Shown: positions 1-11,256, numbered from the stretch's first letter. The stretch: 62,841 nt of DNA from Methylophaga sp. (GCA_002696735.1 NZSL01000012.1:3161-66001), one strand, 5' to 3'. The notes: generated by a model not told the origin, from the sequence alone. Translations and numbers: made by a program.

Positions 1-1259
1 AGGATCTAGCTTTACCAGATTTTCGTGACTATGCCATAGAAGTCAAAAAGCCCGGAGGCACGAAAGGCGAAGCTACCAGGGTAATGGGTAAATTTCTGCG
101 CGATGTGATGCAACAGAATCTTGATGCCAAGAACTTCCGCTTGTTCAGTCCCGATGAAAATAACTCCAATCGTTGGCAGGATGTGCTTGATGTCACTGGC
201 AGAACCTGGATGGGGGAAATGATTCCGGGTGATGAGAAACTGTCCAAAGATGGCAGAGTGATGGAAATGCTCAGTGAGCATCAGTGTCAGGGCTGGCTGG
301 AAGGTTATTTATTGACAGGGCGACATGGCTTTTTCTCCTGTTATGAAGCGTTTATTCATATCATCGACTCGATGTTCAATCAGCATGCCAAATGGCTGAA
401 AATCTGTAATCAGATCCCATGGCGTAAACCTGTTGCCTCATTAAACTATCTATTGTCATCACATGTATGGCGTCAGGATCACAATGGCTTTTCGCATCAG
501 GATCCCGGCTTTATTGATCATGTAGTGAATAAAAAAGCCGAAGTGGTACGTGTGTATCTGCCGCCTGATGCCAATACACTGTTATCCGTTACTGATCACT
601 GCCTGCGCAGTCGTAACTATGTAAACGTGGTTGTGGCCGGTAAACAATCTTCTCCACAATGGCTGGATATGGAGTCGGCAGTAAAACATTGCACCGCTGG
701 TGTAGGTGTCTGGCAATGGGCCAGTAATGATAATGGCAACGAACCGGATCTGGTGATGGCTTGTTGTGGTGATGTACCGACGATGGAAACACTGGCTGCA
801 GTAAAATTACTGAATATGTTTTTACCGGAGCTGAAAGTCAGGGTGATTAATGTGGTGGATCTGATGAAATTACAATCACCCAGTGAACATCCTCATGGTC
901 TTGAAGAAGATGAATTTGATGCATTATTTACTAAAGATAAACCGGTTATTTTTGCCTACCATGGTTATCCAATGCTGATTCACCGGTTAACTTATCGCCG
1001 CACCAATCATAAAAATCTGCATGTCCATGGCTTCAAAGAGGAGGGGACCACCACCACGCCATTTGATATGGCAGTTATTAATGGTCTGGATCGTTTTCAC
1101 CTACTGGAAAATGCCGTCAAACATTTAACAGAGCTGCCCGATGATAAAGTGTCAGAAATCGAGTTATTTATTCAACAGAAGCTCGCAGAACATGATGACT
1201 ATATTCGGGAGCATGGACAGGATTTACCGGAGATCCGTGATTGGCAATGGAATGGTTAG
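1..1259 (+). CDS. xfp: Phosphoketolase (xylulose-5-P/fructose-6-P), C-terminal half, truncated by window start
   Basis: This is a thiamine-diphosphate enzyme that splits xylulose-5-P or fructose-6-P with phosphate into acetyl-P plus glyceraldehyde-3-P or erythrose-4-P in the cytosol. The open frame runs from base 3, so the gene begins upstream. About 418 residues of a protein usually near 800 are visible. The first codons read LPDFRDYA, a phosphoketolase motif. Later come the TPP-domain stretch around [16 protein letters not shown] and the XFP C-terminal signature [10 protein letters not shown] followed by NGLDRFHL. It converges on folD across a short hairpin. Phosphoketolases are common in methylotrophs that use the ribulose monophosphate cycle, which suits the proposed host. 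Identification is firm; substrate preference cannot be read from sequence. Confidence 0.96.
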   Translation, partial: DLALPDFRDYAIEVKKPGGTKGEATRVMGKFLRDVMQQNLDAKNFRLFSPDENNSNRWQDVLDVTGRTWMGEMIPGDEKLSKDGRVMEMLSEHQCQGWLEGYLLTGRHGFFSCYEAFIHIIDSMFNQHAKWLKICNQIPWRKPVASLNYLLSSHVWRQDHNGFSHQDPGFIDHVVNKKAEVVRVYLPPDANTLLSVTDHCLRSRNYVNVVVAGKQSSPQWLDMESAVKHCTAGVGVWQWASNDNGNEPDLVMACCGDVPTMETLAAVKLLNMFLPELKVRVINVVDLMKLQSPSEHPHGLEEDEFDALFTKDKPVIFAYHGYPMLIHRLTYRRTNHKNLHVHGFKEEGTTTTPFDMAVINGLDRFHLLENAVKHLTELPDDKVSEIELFIQQKLAEHDDYIREHGQDLPEIRDWQWNG

Positions 1260-1276
1260 ATTGGGTTTTACAGTTT

Positions 1277-1298
1277 GCCCCTCCAGTGTTGGAGGGGC
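1277..1298. terminator. Hairpin between convergent phosphoketolase gene and folD
   Basis: A 9-bp perfect stem (GCCCCTCCA / TGGAGGGGC) with a 4-nt GTGT loop lies 18 bases past the phosphoketolase stop and 20 bases past the folD stop. Neither strand has a clear T-tract after the stem, so it may be a weak bidirectional terminator or simply an RNA-stabilising stem. Confidence 0.55.
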
Positions 1299-1318
1299 AT
1301 CAGGACTGGCCTCAGCTG

Positions 1319-2173
1319 TTATTGATGTAACTGATCGGCAGCAAATAATGTGTTTTCGAGCAATGTAGCCACAGTCATAGGACCGACACCACCCGGAACA
1401 GGTGTAATCCAGGCTGCTTTTTCGCTGGCTTTATCAAACTCAACGTCGCCTGTTAACTTCCCGTTTTCCAGTCGGTTAATACCCACATCAATCACTACGG
1501 CATCTTCGCGGATCCAGTCACCCGGAATAAAGTTGGGTTTGCCTACCGCGACAACCAACACTTCTGCACGACGAACATGGGATTCCAAATCTTTTGTCAT
1601 ACGATGACAAACGGTAGTCGTGCATCCAGCCAGTAACAGTTCAAGTCCCATTGGACGACCCACTATATTGGAAGCCCCAACGACTACTGCTTCTTTACCT
1701 CTAAGATCAATTCCAACAGATTGCATCATGGTAATCACACCTTTCGGTGTGCATGGACGTAAAAGTGGATTACGTTGAGCCAAGCGACCGATGTTATAAG
1801 GATGAAAACCATCCACATCTTTGTGCGGTGCAATATGTTCAATAATGACATCAGTATTGAAATGTGCTGGCAAAGGCAGTTGCACCAGAATGCCATCAAT
1901 CTCATCGTCTTCATTCAGCTGTGTAATCAGGTCTAGCAGTTCTTGTTCTGTAGTGGTTTCAGGTAAATCAAATGATTCGGACTTGAAGCCCACCTCTTCA
2001 CAACTACGACGCTTGCTACCCACATAGACTTGGGACGCCGGATTGTCGCCAATCAGGACTACAGCAAGTCCAGGCCGGCGTTTTCCGGTAGCGAGACGCA
2101 TTTGGGTTGCTGCTTTGATTTTCTGTTTTAGCTCGGCAGCAATTGTTTTTCCGTCGATGATTTGAGCAGTCAT
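1319..2173 (-). CDS. folD: Bifunctional methylene-THF dehydrogenase / methenyl-THF cyclohydrolase FolD
   Basis: FolD interconverts 5,10-methylene-, 5,10-methenyl- and 10-formyl-tetrahydrofolate with NADP, supplying one-carbon units for purines and fMet. In methylotrophs it also feeds C1 oxidation. The protein has 284 residues, the normal family length. The conserved YVGSKRR segment places the catalytic lysine at K54. [10 protein letters not shown] and the C-terminal signature [10 protein letters not shown] are intact, and [10 protein letters not shown] is the NADP-binding turn. The ATG start at 2173 matches the family N-terminus. It is convergent with the phosphoketolase gene and divergent from the tRNA pair. 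Confidence 0.98.
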   Translation of the reverse strand: MTAQIIDGKTIAAELKQKIKAATQMRLATGKRRPGLAVVLIGDNPASQVYVGSKRRSCEEVGFKSESFDLPETTTEQELLDLITQLNEDDEIDGILVQLPLPAHFNTDVIIEHIAPHKDVDGFHPYNIGRLAQRNPLLRPCTPKGVITMMQSVGIDLRGKEAVVVGASNIVGRPMGLELLLAGCTTTVCHRMTKDLESHVRRAEVLVVAVGKPNFIPGDWIREDAVVIDVGINRLENGKLTGDVEFDKASEKAAWITPVPGGVGPMTVATLLENTLFAADQLHQ

Positions 2174-2249
2174 TCTGTGGGTTCCGGCCTTTCAAAAGCG
2201 GCTATGATCGCACGTTGCGTTAGCCACGGCAAAAAATATAAATGTGCTG

Positions 2250-2278
2250 TTGACTCGCTATCGGCATCAGCGTATTAT
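2250..2278 (+). promoter_or_regulatory. Sigma-70-type promoter for the tRNA pair
   Basis: TTGACT (2250-2255) and TATTAT (2273-2278) are separated by exactly 17 bp. Transcription would start near 2285, about 30 bases before the mature 5' end of tRNA-Pro, leaving a short leader for RNase P to remove. Seen in sequence; activity is inferred. Confidence 0.65.
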
Positions 2279-2314
2279 TTCGCCTTCTTCGAGGATGTCT
2301 GTCCTTGGATAAGT

Positions 2315-2391
<77 letters not shown>

Positions 2392-2430
2392 CTTTATTGA
2401 CTGCTTAATTATCCTCACTTAGTTATTAAT

Positions 2431-2507
2431 GCGCCCGTAGCTCATCTGGATAGAGCATCGGCCTTCTAAGCCGAGGGTAGCAGGTTCGAGTCCTGCCGGG
2501 CGTACCA
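2431..2507 (+). tRNA. tRNA-Arg (UCU)
   Basis: The 77-nt cloverleaf has acceptor stem GCGCCCG/CGGGCGT, D-stem GCTC/GAGC, anticodon stem TCGGC/GCCGA around loop CTTCTAA (anticodon TCT at 2465-2467), T-arm GCAGG-TTCGAGT-CCTGC, and an encoded CCA. It reads AGA codons. The polysaccharide locus begins about 125 bases downstream, and tRNA genes often border variable loci. Confidence 0.97.
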
Positions 2508-2632
2508 TCTCTCTCTATTTCAAAATCTGCGACAAACTTTCAAGTTGATTTTTAGCCCTTGTCGGTGCTAACTTTCACGTGACCAAGGACGGCATATCTG
2601 AATTTCTCAAATTGAAAAGTGAACTCAGCAAC

Positions 2633-3703
2633 GTGAATAAAAATACCCTGCTCGTAACTGGCGGTGCCGGTTTTATCGGCTCTGCATTGATTCGTCAATT
2701 AATTACCGAAACCGACATCACCGTTATTAACATCGATAAACTGACCTATGCTGGCAATCTCGAATCACTAACCGAGATTGATGCTTCGCCAAACTATTAT
2801 TTTGAACAAGCTGATATCTGTGATGCTGAGGCAATGGATAGAATATTCACCCAATATAAACCCAGTGCCATGATGCATCTTGCTGCCGAATCGCATGTTG
2901 ATCGTTCGATAGATGGCCCCGCAGATTTTGTGCAAACCAATGTGGTTGGTACATATATTTTGCTTGAGGCGGCCAGAAAATACTGGAAATCATTATCCGC
3001 TGATGATGCCGGGAAGTTCCGCTTTCATCATATTTCAACTGATGAAGTCTATGGCACATTAGGCGAAACGGGTCTGTTTACTGAAACAACTCCTTACCAG
3101 CCCAATTCACCATACTCTGCCACCAAAGCTGGCAGTGACCATTTGGTTCGTGCCTGGCACCATACATATGGTTTGCCAGTGTTAATGACTAACTGTTCCA
3201 ATAACTACGGGCCGTATCAGTTCCCCGAAAAATTGATTCCAGTAGTAATTAACAATGCGCTTGCTGGTAAACCATTGCCTATTTACGGTAAAGGCGAAAA
3301 TATCCGTGATTGGTTATATGTAGATGATCATGCAAGAGCCTTAAGACTGGTGCTGGCGGAAGGCAAGTTATGCGAAAGCTATAATGTCGGAGGTTTTAAT
3401 GAACATACCAATCTGGAAGTGGTACAACTGATTTGTCAGATTCTGGATGAACTATTGCCTGATTCACCCCATCGGCCACATAAAAATTTAATCGAATTTG
3501 TTACGGATCGTCCTGGTCATGATGCGCGTTATGCCATTGATGCCAGCAAAATTGAACGGGAACTGGGCTGGAAACCTCAGGAAACATTTGCCACGGGGTT
3601 ACGTAAAACAGTGCAGTGGTATCTGGATAATCGCCAATGGTGTGAAAACGTGATGGATGGTAGTTATCAGCAACAAAGACTTGGACTGGGAGATAATAAA
3701 TGA
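2633..3703 (+). CDS. rfbB: dTDP-glucose 4,6-dehydratase (RmlB)
   Basis: This is the second step of dTDP-L-rhamnose synthesis: dTDP-glucose to dTDP-4-keto-6-deoxyglucose, NAD-dependent. The extended short-chain dehydrogenase fold shows the Rossmann motif TGGAGFIGS near the N-terminus, [12 protein letters not shown], the catalytic STDEVYG triad segment, and YSATKAG (YxxxK). The frame stays open upstream to a GTG at 2579, but the GTG at 2633 gives a 356-residue protein whose N-terminus aligns with the family, so I prefer it. Neither start has a strong Shine-Dalgarno. The gene overlaps rfbA by 4 bases (ATGA) and heads the rhamnose module. Confidence 0.95.
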   Translation: MNKNTLLVTGGAGFIGSALIRQLITETDITVINIDKLTYAGNLESLTEIDASPNYYFEQADICDAEAMDRIFTQYKPSAMMHLAAESHVDRSIDGPADFVQTNVVGTYILLEAARKYWKSLSADDAGKFRFHHISTDEVYGTLGETGLFTETTPYQPNSPYSATKAGSDHLVRAWHHTYGLPVLMTNCSNNYGPYQFPEKLIPVVINNALAGKPLPIYGKGENIRDWLYVDDHARALRLVLAEGKLCESYNVGGFNEHTNLEVVQLICQILDELLPDSPHRPHKNLIEFVTDRPGHDARYAIDASKIERELGWKPQETFATGLRKTVQWYLDNRQWCENVMDGSYQQQRLGLGDNK

Positions 3704-4581
3704 GTCGTAAGGGAATCGTACTGGCAGGGGGAAGCGGCACACGGTTATATCCAGTAACCCAATCCATCTGTAAACAACTGCTGCCGGTGTATGACAAACC
3801 GATGATTTATTATCCGCTGGCCACCATGATGCTGGCTGGTATGCGGGACATCTGTATTATTTCCACCCCTCAAGACACGCCACGCCTTGAACAGTTACTC
3901 GGAGATGGCAGTAAGTGGGGTTTGAATCTACAGTATATTGTTCAGGATAAACCGGAAGGTATAGCCCAGGCTTTTACTCTTGGCGCTGATTTTATCGGAG
4001 ATGATGATTGCGCTTTAGTACTGGGTGATAATGTCTATTACGGTCATGATTTGGCCGATATGATGCGAGATGCTGATAACAATAAAGAAGGTGCGACCGT
4101 TTTTGCCTACCCGGTGAGTGACCCTGAACGTTATGGCGTCGTAGCGTTTGACGAAAACGGTAAAGCATTAAGTATCGAAGAAAAACCGACTAAACCTAAA
4201 TCGCGCTATGCCATCACAGGTTTATACTTTTATGATAATCAGGTCGTTGAGATTGCCCGCAATCTCAAACCTTCCGCTCGTGGTGAACTTGAGATTACTG
4301 ATGTGAATCAGGCTTATCTGGATAACGGCAAGCTTAATGTACAGGTAATGGGCCGTGGTATGGCCTGGCTGGATACCGGAACCCATGATTCCTTATTGGA
4401 TGCTTCAATGTTCATTCAAACCCTTGAGCAACGGCAGGGGTTAAAAGTGATGTGTCCCGAAGAGATTGCCTACCGCATGGGGTATATTGATGCTGAACAA
4501 CTGGAACAATTGGCACAGCCATTATTGAAAAGTGGTTATGGTAAATATTTGTTAAATATCATAAATGAGACAATTTACTAA
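3700..4581 (+). CDS. rfbA: Glucose-1-phosphate thymidylyltransferase (RmlA)
   Basis: RmlA joins dTTP and glucose-1-phosphate to give dTDP-glucose, the first step of dTDP-L-rhamnose synthesis, and is typically feedback-inhibited by dTDP-rhamnose. At 293 residues it is family length. The N-terminal nucleotidyltransferase signature [15 protein letters not shown], the [10 protein letters not shown] segment, the GDNVYYG metal-site region and [10 protein letters not shown] are all present. An ATGA overlap with rfbB, with GGAG just upstream, indicates coupled translation. Confidence 0.97.
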   Translation: MSRKGIVLAGGSGTRLYPVTQSICKQLLPVYDKPMIYYPLATMMLAGMRDICIISTPQDTPRLEQLLGDGSKWGLNLQYIVQDKPEGIAQAFTLGADFIGDDDCALVLGDNVYYGHDLADMMRDADNNKEGATVFAYPVSDPERYGVVAFDENGKALSIEEKPTKPKSRYAITGLYFYDNQVVEIARNLKPSARGELEITDVNQAYLDNGKLNVQVMGRGMAWLDTGTHDSLLDASMFIQTLEQRQGLKVMCPEEIAYRMGYIDAEQLEQLAQPLLKSGYGKYLLNIINETIY

Positions 4582-5126
4582 TGTTAGTCACCGAGACCAA
4601 TATTCCTGACGTTAAATTACTGACACCCAAAAAGTTTGGTGATGAACGCGGTTTTTTTCTGGAAAGTTATAACAAAAAAACCTTTCAGGATTTACTCGGT
4701 TTGGATATTGATTTTGTGCAGGATAATCACTCGCGTTCAGCGAAAGGCGTGTTACGTGGTTTGCATTATCAAATCAAGCAACCACAAGGAAAATTGGTTC
4801 GGGTAACAGCAGGAAAAGTGTTTGATGTAGCCGTTGATATGCGTCGTGATTCACCGACATATGGTCAATGGACCGGAGCGGTTTTAACTGCTGAGGGTCA
4901 GGAACAGTTCTGGGTGCCCGCCGGGTTTGCCCATGGTTTTCTGGTGTTAAGCGACAGTGCCGATTTTCTCTATAAAACAACCGATTATTACGCACCTGAA
5001 TATGAAAGAACGGTAGCCTGGGATGATGCTGATCTGGCAATTGACTGGCCGTTAGAGGACATAACACCGGTTTTGTCTACTAAAGATCAACAAGGTACCC
5101 CGTTTAAACTGGCTGAGGCCTTTTAA
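4581..5126 (+). CDS. rfbC: dTDP-4-dehydrorhamnose 3,5-epimerase (RmlC)
   Basis: RmlC is a cupin-fold epimerase that inverts C3 and C5 of dTDP-4-keto-6-deoxyglucose. The protein has 181 residues. The conserved catalytic histidine lies in LRGLHYQ, and DNHSRSAKGVLRG, KLVRVTAGKVFDVAVD and FAHGFLVLSD are family hallmarks. The start codon overlaps the rfbA stop by one base (TAATG). Confidence 0.97.
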   Translation: MLVTETNIPDVKLLTPKKFGDERGFFLESYNKKTFQDLLGLDIDFVQDNHSRSAKGVLRGLHYQIKQPQGKLVRVTAGKVFDVAVDMRRDSPTYGQWTGAVLTAEGQEQFWVPAGFAHGFLVLSDSADFLYKTTDYYAPEYERTVAWDDADLAIDWPLEDITPVLSTKDQQGTPFKLAEAF

Positions 5127-5999
5127 GTGAAAATATTACTGATTGGCGGACAGGGACAGGTTGGTTTTCAATTACAGCGTAGTCTTGCCTGCCTGGGCGA
5201 ATTACACACTACGACAAGACAATCACTGGATTTGGCGGATATAACCGCAATTCGTGAGACGATTCATGCTGTTCAGCCGGATCTGATTGTAAATGCTGCG
5301 GCCTATACTGCAGTAGATAAAGCCGAACAGGAAACTAAATTAGCCCAAAAAATTAATGCTATTGCCCCGGCTGTGATGGCTGAAGAAGCCAACAATTTAT
5401 CGGTTCCCATGGTGCATTTTTCAACGGATTATGTGTTTGACGGCAGTAAGGCTTCGCCCTGGGTAGAGACCGATGCTACCGGTCCATTAAGCCATTATGG
5501 TCTGACAAAACTGGAAGGGGAGCAGGCAATTGTTGCCACTGGATGTGATCATCTGATTTTCAGGACCAGCTGGGTATATGATCGGCGAGGTCATAACTTT
5601 TTGAATACAATGTTAAGACTGGCTGAAGAACGTGAGCAATTGAATATTGTAGATGATCAGATTGGTACTCCAACGTGGAGTAGACATATTGCTGATGTCA
5701 CTGCTCAAGCATTGGCTCAGGCACATAATGATGATGCATTTTGGAAGCAAAATAGTGGTGTTTATCATTTAAGCGCAGCAGGTCAAACCAGTTGGAAAGG
5801 ATTTGCCGAGGCTATCTTTCAGATAGCAGAAGCTGATGGTCGACGTGTTCCAGAAGTAACCGGCATACCCACGGCAGAATATCCTACCCCTGCCAAGCGA
5901 CCATTAAATTCCTGCATGGATAATACAAAATTAAAACGCCATTTTGGTCTGCAGTTACCTGATTGGCAGGTAAGCTTACAATGGGTTTTACAGTCATAA
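5127..5999 (+). CDS. rfbD: dTDP-4-dehydrorhamnose reductase (RmlD)
   Basis: RmlD makes the last reduction to dTDP-L-rhamnose using NAD(P)H. The protein has 290 residues. The N-terminal Rossmann motif is GGQGQVGFQL, followed by NAAAYTAVDKAE, STDYVFDG and the YGLTKLEGE (YxxxK) segment. The GTG start immediately follows the rfbC stop codon. It closes the four-gene rhamnose module, in the order B-A-C-D. Confidence 0.96.
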   Translation: MKILLIGGQGQVGFQLQRSLACLGELHTTTRQSLDLADITAIRETIHAVQPDLIVNAAAYTAVDKAEQETKLAQKINAIAPAVMAEEANNLSVPMVHFSTDYVFDGSKASPWVETDATGPLSHYGLTKLEGEQAIVATGCDHLIFRTSWVYDRRGHNFLNTMLRLAEEREQLNIVDDQIGTPTWSRHIADVTAQALAQAHNDDAFWKQNSGVYHLSAAGQTSWKGFAEAIFQIAEADGRRVPEVTGIPTAEYPTPAKRPLNSCMDNTKLKRHFGLQLPDWQVSLQWVLQS

Positions 6000-6045
6000 A
6001 TACTCAGTTCAGATTTGCCAGTACGAAAAATCGAGGAAAAGGTCA

Positions 6046-7983
6046 GTGATACAAACCACGTATAACAAATTAATGCAGTGGTTTTTAAGCCGTCCGCGAA
6101 CCACTAAACGCATACTGAGTATTTTCATCGACTACATCGTGGTGATGCTGGTGTTATGGATGGCATTTTCGTTGCGACTTAGTACGCTGTATCAACCGCC
6201 AGTTTCCCAGTTATGGTTATTTTTTCTCGCGCCATTTATTGCGATACCGATTTTTATTAAATTGGGATTATATCGGGCAATTGTTCGATATATTGGTCTT
6301 GATGCCCTGTGGACAATTTTTAAGGCAATTGGCCTGTTTACCGTCATTTTTGCCACTGTTGTCGTATTATCTGGACCATATGCCGGCTTAGTACCCAGAA
6401 CAATTTATATTATCAATGCGCTATTACTATTTTTGGCAGTAGGTGGACTGCGTTTATATGCACGCTGGTTGTTTATCACCACAACCCGCAGTCCATTGGC
6501 AGAGTTGGATAACAAACGATATATTCCTCCCGTTTTAATATATGGGGCCGGACGAGCAGGGGCTCAACTGTCAGCATTATTGAAAATGGGACGGCAATTA
6601 CGTCCAGTTGCGTTTATTGATGATGACCCTACGCTGTATCGCCAGCAAATTAACGGGTTGACTGTATATCGTCCTCGTGATCTGGTGAAACTGATTGATA
6701 AATTTCATGTACGTGATGTGCTATTGGCCATGCCATCAGCTTCCAGAAGTCGGCGAAGTGAAATTCTGCGTTCTCTCGAGGAATTACCCGTACATATCCG
6801 TACCTTGCCAGATCTTACCGATATCGCCGAAGGTAAATTGGAAGTTTCAGATATTCAGGAAGTGGATATTGCAGATTTACTGGGTAGAGAAGCCGTTGCC
6901 CCTGATCCGCAATTATTAACAGCGAATATCACCGGTAAATGCGTCATGGTCACCGGTGCCGGTGGTTCGATTGGCTCCGAGTTAACACGGCAAATCATCA
7001 AACTCAAACCCAGCCGATTGTTATTGTTCGAAATCAGTGAATTTGCGTTATATCAAATCGAACAGGAGCTCTGTAATTTGGAGAGCGGAGTAGAAGTAAT
7101 TGCTTTACTGGGCTCGGTTGTTGATCGGATTCGTTTGACATCAATCTGTCAGCATTTTGCGGTACAAACTATTTACCATGCCGCAGCGTATAAACATGTG
7201 CCAATGGTTGAAAAAAATGTGGGTGAAGGAATCCGTAACAATGTTTTCGGTACATTACATTGTGCCCAGGCCGCCATTGCGGCAAACGTTGAAACATTTG
7301 TGTTGATTTCTACGGACAAAGCTGTCAGACCTACCAATACCATGGGAGCCAGCAAACGGATGGCCGAGCTGGTTTTGCAGGCTTTGGCAGAAACCTCTAT
7401 TACCCGATTTACAATGGTAAGATTTGGTAATGTACTGGGTTCATCCGGTTCAGTTGTGCCATTATTTCGTGAACAGATAGCCAAGGGTGGCCCTGTTACG
7501 GTTACGGATTCGCAAATCATTCGCTATTTTATGACCATTCCCGAAGCTGCCGAACTGGTAATACAAGCTGGTGCAATGGGGCAGGGAGGTGATGTGTTTG
7601 TGTTGGATATGGGGTCAGCAGTAAAAATTGTTGATCTGGCAACACGAATGATTCATCTCAGTGGCTTTACGGTTAAGAATTCTGAAAATCCCAACGGTGA
7701 TATTGAAATTACCTTTACCGGCCTGCGTCCTGGCGAAAAGTTATTTGAAGAGCTGCTAATTGGTGAAAATGTCAGCCAAACGGCACACCAGAAAATTATG
7801 CGAGCCGAAGAGCGGGTGATTGCCTGGCAGGATTTACAGTTAATTCTGACTGATTTACAGCATGCTGTCAGCGTTGCAGATTATGAGCAGGTCCGGGTAC
7901 TGCTCAGCAAATATGTAGATGGATTTATGCCCCAATGCGGGATTGAGGACTGGCTGAGCAATAAAGCGGTTATCAATCAGTAA
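6046..7983 (+). CDS. WbpM/CapD/PglF-type membrane UDP-HexNAc 4,6-dehydratase
   Basis: The family is an inner-membrane NAD-dependent dehydratase that converts UDP-GlcNAc to UDP-4-keto-6-deoxy-GlcNAc, the precursor of QuiNAc, FucNAc and bacillosamine. The 645-residue protein has about four N-terminal membrane segments (roughly residues 18-135), a first nucleotide-binding region ([10 protein letters not shown]), and a second Rossmann motif [10 protein letters not shown] near residue 303. The catalytic set typical of the long-form family is present: STDK near 422 and MGASK at 433-437, with Met in place of the usual Tyr. The GTG start has GAGGAAAAGG just upstream. It probably works with the epimerase at 29276 and the sugar transferase at 30281. 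The exact product cannot be fixed from sequence. Confidence 0.92.
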   Translation: MIQTTYNKLMQWFLSRPRTTKRILSIFIDYIVVMLVLWMAFSLRLSTLYQPPVSQLWLFFLAPFIAIPIFIKLGLYRAIVRYIGLDALWTIFKAIGLFTVIFATVVVLSGPYAGLVPRTIYIINALLLFLAVGGLRLYARWLFITTTRSPLAELDNKRYIPPVLIYGAGRAGAQLSALLKMGRQLRPVAFIDDDPTLYRQQINGLTVYRPRDLVKLIDKFHVRDVLLAMPSASRSRRSEILRSLEELPVHIRTLPDLTDIAEGKLEVSDIQEVDIADLLGREAVAPDPQLLTANITGKCVMVTGAGGSIGSELTRQIIKLKPSRLLLFEISEFALYQIEQELCNLESGVEVIALLGSVVDRIRLTSICQHFAVQTIYHAAAYKHVPMVEKNVGEGIRNNVFGTLHCAQAAIAANVETFVLISTDKAVRPTNTMGASKRMAELVLQALAETSITRFTMVRFGNVLGSSGSVVPLFREQIAKGGPVTVTDSQIIRYFMTIPEAAELVIQAGAMGQGGDVFVLDMGSAVKIVDLATRMIHLSGFTVKNSENPNGDIEITFTGLRPGEKLFEELLIGENVSQTAHQKIMRAEERVIAWQDLQLILTDLQHAVSVADYEQVRVLLSKYVDGFMPQCGIEDWLSNKAVINQ

Positions 7984-8018
7984 TATCCACGAGTTTTATA
8001 ACTTTTAAGAGACGTATT

Positions 8019-9197
8019 ATGGAAAAAACACTCAATATTGCAGTTGCTGGAACAGGTTATGTTGGCTTATCACTGGCCGTTTTGCTGGCTCAGCATCATC
8101 ATGTAACTGCTTTGGACATCGTCCCTGAAAAAGTTGATCTGATTAACGCTAAAAAATCACCCATTGTTGATAAAGAAATCGAAGATTTTCTGGCCAATAA
8201 ACCGCTCAATCTAAATGCCACAACGGATAAGCAAAAAGCTTATGAAAAAGCTGATTTTGTCATTATTGCTACGCCAACTGATTACGATACGGTAACGAAT
8301 ACCTTTAATACCAATTCAGTTGAAGCGGTTATTCAGGATGTGCTGGCGATAAATCCATCAGCTGTTATGGTAATAAAATCAACTATTCCGGTGGGTTACA
8401 CTCAAACTGTTCGAGCCAAATTTAGCACAGATAAAATTTTCTTTTCGCCTGAGTTTTTACGCGAAGGTAAAGCGTTATATGACAATCTATATCCTTCACG
8501 CATTGTCGTAGGGGAACAGAGCGATCGTGCACGTTTGTTTGCTGATTTACTGTTGCAAGGCGCAGTTAAGAAAGATGTGCCCGTGTTATTTACTGATCCT
8601 ACCGAAGCCGAAGCGATCAAATTATTTTCCAATACCTATCTGGCGATGCGGGTCGCGTATTTTAATGAACTCGACAGTTATGCTGAAACACATAACCTGA
8701 ACAGCCGACAAATCATTGAAGGGGTTGGTTTGGATCCTCGCATTGGAGATCACTACAATAATCCTTCGTTTGGTTATGGTGGGTACTGCCTGCCAAAAGA
8801 TACCAGACAACTGTTGGCCAATTATGACACTGTGCCCAATAGCTTGATTAGGGCTATTGTGGATGCCAATACCACCCGCAAAGACTTTATTGCCGAACAG
8901 ATTATTAAGAAAAATCCTCTAGTTGTGGGCATTTATCGACTGGTCATGAAACAGGGGTCAGATAACTTCAGAGCTTCAGCTATACAAGGCATTATGAAAC
9001 GTATTAAGGCAAAGGGTATAGAAGTTATCGTTTATGAACCGGTGTTGGAAGAAGCCGAGTTTTTCCGTTCAAAAGTAGTCAATGACTTGGCAGCATTCAA
9101 ACAACAATCTTCTCTTATTATTGCCAATCGCATTACTGATGATATTCAGGATGTAAAAGAAAAGATTTATACCCGCGATTTATTTGGCCAGGATTAA
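8019..9197 (+). CDS. ugd: UDP-glucose 6-dehydrogenase (nucleotide-sugar dehydrogenase)
   Basis: This family makes a four-electron NAD-dependent oxidation, most often UDP-glucose to UDP-glucuronate. The protein has 392 residues. It shows the N-terminal Rossmann motif [13 protein letters not shown], the KSTIPVGYT turn, [11 protein letters not shown], and the active-site [11 protein letters not shown] with nucleophile Cys257. A UDP-GlcNAc/ManNAc dehydrogenase role is the main alternative, but the length and motifs fit the Ugd group. The gene follows the dehydratase by 35 bases with GAGACG upstream of the ATG. Confidence 0.93.
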   Translation: MEKTLNIAVAGTGYVGLSLAVLLAQHHHVTALDIVPEKVDLINAKKSPIVDKEIEDFLANKPLNLNATTDKQKAYEKADFVIIATPTDYDTVTNTFNTNSVEAVIQDVLAINPSAVMVIKSTIPVGYTQTVRAKFSTDKIFFSPEFLREGKALYDNLYPSRIVVGEQSDRARLFADLLLQGAVKKDVPVLFTDPTEAEAIKLFSNTYLAMRVAYFNELDSYAETHNLNSRQIIEGVGLDPRIGDHYNNPSFGYGGYCLPKDTRQLLANYDTVPNSLIRAIVDANTTRKDFIAEQIIKKNPLVVGIYRLVMKQGSDNFRASAIQGIMKRIKAKGIEVIVYEPVLEEAEFFRSKVVNDLAAFKQQSSLIIANRITDDIQDVKEKIYTRDLFGQD

Positions 9198-9274
9198 TCC
9201 CTTTTGTCTGAAAGACTCAACAGCTAATACGTTTTATTGATGATAGAAGAGCATTATTTATAAGGTTGCTGATG

Positions 9275-9280
9275 TATAAT
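9275..9280 (+). promoter_or_regulatory. Candidate -10 element upstream of glmS
   Basis: A perfect TATAAT lies 31 bases before the glmS GTG, in the largest gap (114 bases) within this part of the locus. A -35 box at the right distance is poor (CATTAT or TTATTT). An internal promoter for glmS and downstream genes is plausible but not certain. Confidence 0.4.
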
Positions 9281-9311
9281 CCTTTTTTGCTTATTTGGAG
9301 GACAGCAATCA

Positions 9312-11216
9312 GTGTGTGGAATAGTCGGTGGTATTGCTGAGCGAAATGTAGCGCCAATCTTGATGGAAGGGCTACGCCGGCTGGAGTATCGAGGCTACGA
9401 CTCTTCCGGTGTTGCGCTTATGGATGCTGACGCCAATATTCATCGGGTTCGTTCGCTTGGTAAAATTAAGCAGCTTGAAGCCAAGATCGATGGCGAAAAC
9501 AGCAGTTTTTCCGGTCAAATGGGCATCGCCCATACTCGCTGGGCCACTCATGGGATCCCCTCCGAAAATAATGCCCATCCCCATATATGCAATCACCGTG
9601 TTGCTGTTGTCCACAATGGCATCATTGAAAACTATCAGGTTTTAAAACAGCTACAGACAAACCAGGGGTATCGTTTCACCTCTGAAACCGATACAGAAGT
9701 GGTCGCCCACTCCATTTATCAATATTTATACGGTGATGCTTCTCCAACTGCCAGCCGCAATAATCTTTCCCTGTTTGACGCCGTGGTGGAAGCTATTAAA
9801 GATTTTGAAGGGGCTTATGCGCTTGGTGTTATTGCCACCGATGAGCCGAATACCCTCATAGCTGCCCGCAAAGGCAGCCCATTAGTGATTGGAATTGGGA
9901 TCGGTGAGCATTTTATTGCTTCTGATGTATCTGCCTTACTACCCGTTACCCAGAACTTCATTTTTCTGGAAGATGGCGATGTTGCTAAACTGACACGCGA
10001 GAGCATTGAAATTTACAGCTCCGTAACCGGTGAGAAAGTTGACCGCCCGATCAAACAATCTTCGCTAAATATCACTGCGGTAGAGCTGGGCGAGCATCGT
10101 CATTACATGCACAAAGAGATCTTCGAACAGCCACAAGCTGTAATTGACACTCTTGAGGGACGAGTAACGCAGGAACAGGTGCTGGTTTCTACTTTTGGTC
10201 CCGGCGCCGAATCCATTTTCAAAAGTATTGAACGGCTGCATATTATTGCCTGCGGTACCAGTTATCATGCGGGCATGGTGGCAAAATACTGGGCTGAAGA
10301 TATTGTTCGTCTTCCTTGCCAAGTTGAAGTGGCCAGTGAGTTTCGTTATCGAAATCCAGTCATCGAAGATAACACGCTTTTTGTCACCATCAGCCAGTCG
10401 GGCGAAACGGCCGACACCTTGGCTGCATTACAGCAAATTAAAGCCTATGCTGTAGATTGTCCTGATTCCTACGCGGTAAAAAATATTCAAACTTTATCCA
10501 TTTGCAATGTGGCAGAAAGCAGTCTGACCCGTGAAGCTGATCTTTGTTATCTCACCCATGCCGGCCCGGAAATCGGTGTTGCTTCCACCAAGTCTTTTAC
10601 CACACAGTTAGTGGCACTAGCCTTATTGCTCACCTGTATTGGCAAAGTCAAAAAACGTATTACACGAGAACGTGAGAAACACATTACTCAAGGCCTGCAA
10701 AAATTACCCAATCTGATCCAGAATGCGTTGATGCATGAACAGGAGATTCAGGATATTGCTCAGGCTTTTGCAGATAAACAGCATGCACTCTTTTTGGGTC
10801 GAGGTACGATGTATCCAATAGCGTTGGAAGGGGCTTTAAAACTTAAAGAAATAAGCTACATTCATGCTGAAGCTTATCCTGCAGGTGAGCTTAAACATGG
10901 TCCGTTGGCACTAATTGATGAAAATATGCCGGTAATCGCTATTGCTCCTCTGGACGATTTGCTGGAAAAGCTCAAATCCAATCTTCATGAAGTAAAAGCC
11001 CGTGGTGGTCAGATGATTGTGTTTGAAGATGAGCGTTCAGATATCAGTTCTGAGTCGGGTTTTAAGGTTATTAAAGCGACCACGAATGTAGGCCGCATTA
11101 CCGCCCCGATAACCTACAACATCTTGCTGCAGCTGTTAAGTTACCACGTTGCTTTAATAAAAGGCACAGATGTTGATCAACCACGTAATCTAGCGAAGTC
11201 TGTTACTGTCGAATAA
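9312..11216 (+). CDS. glmS: Glutamine--fructose-6-phosphate aminotransferase (isomerizing)
   Basis: GlmS makes glucosamine-6-phosphate from fructose-6-P and glutamine, the entry to UDP-GlcNAc. The GTG start is followed directly by Cys2, the N-terminal nucleophile of class II amidotransferases (MCGIVGG). GIAHTRWATHG and the NGIIENY glutamine-site segment follow, then two SIS sugar-isomerase domains (ITISQSGETADT in the first) and the C-terminal DVDQPRNLAKSVTVE motif. At 634 residues it is slightly longer than the usual ~610. TTGGAGGA precedes the start. Its place inside a glycan locus suggests either relocation of the housekeeping copy or a dedicated precursor supply. Confidence 0.97.
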   Translation: MCGIVGGIAERNVAPILMEGLRRLEYRGYDSSGVALMDADANIHRVRSLGKIKQLEAKIDGENSSFSGQMGIAHTRWATHGIPSENNAHPHICNHRVAVVHNGIIENYQVLKQLQTNQGYRFTSETDTEVVAHSIYQYLYGDASPTASRNNLSLFDAVVEAIKDFEGAYALGVIATDEPNTLIAARKGSPLVIGIGIGEHFIASDVSALLPVTQNFIFLEDGDVAKLTRESIEIYSSVTGEKVDRPIKQSSLNITAVELGEHRHYMHKEIFEQPQAVIDTLEGRVTQEQVLVSTFGPGAESIFKSIERLHIIACGTSYHAGMVAKYWAEDIVRLPCQVEVASEFRYRNPVIEDNTLFVTISQSGETADTLAALQQIKAYAVDCPDSYAVKNIQTLSICNVAESSLTREADLCYLTHAGPEIGVASTKSFTTQLVALALLLTCIGKVKKRITREREKHITQGLQKLPNLIQNALMHEQEIQDIAQAFADKQHALFLGRGTMYPIALEGALKLKEISYIHAEAYPAGELKHGPLALIDENMPVIAIAPLDDLLEKLKSNLHEVKARGGQMIVFEDERSDISSESGFKVIKATTNVGRITAPITYNILLQLLSYHVALIKGTDVDQPRNLAKSVTVE

Positions 11217-11256
11217 ATTAATCTAGTAAACAAATAAAAAATAAGCAGAGATTTAA

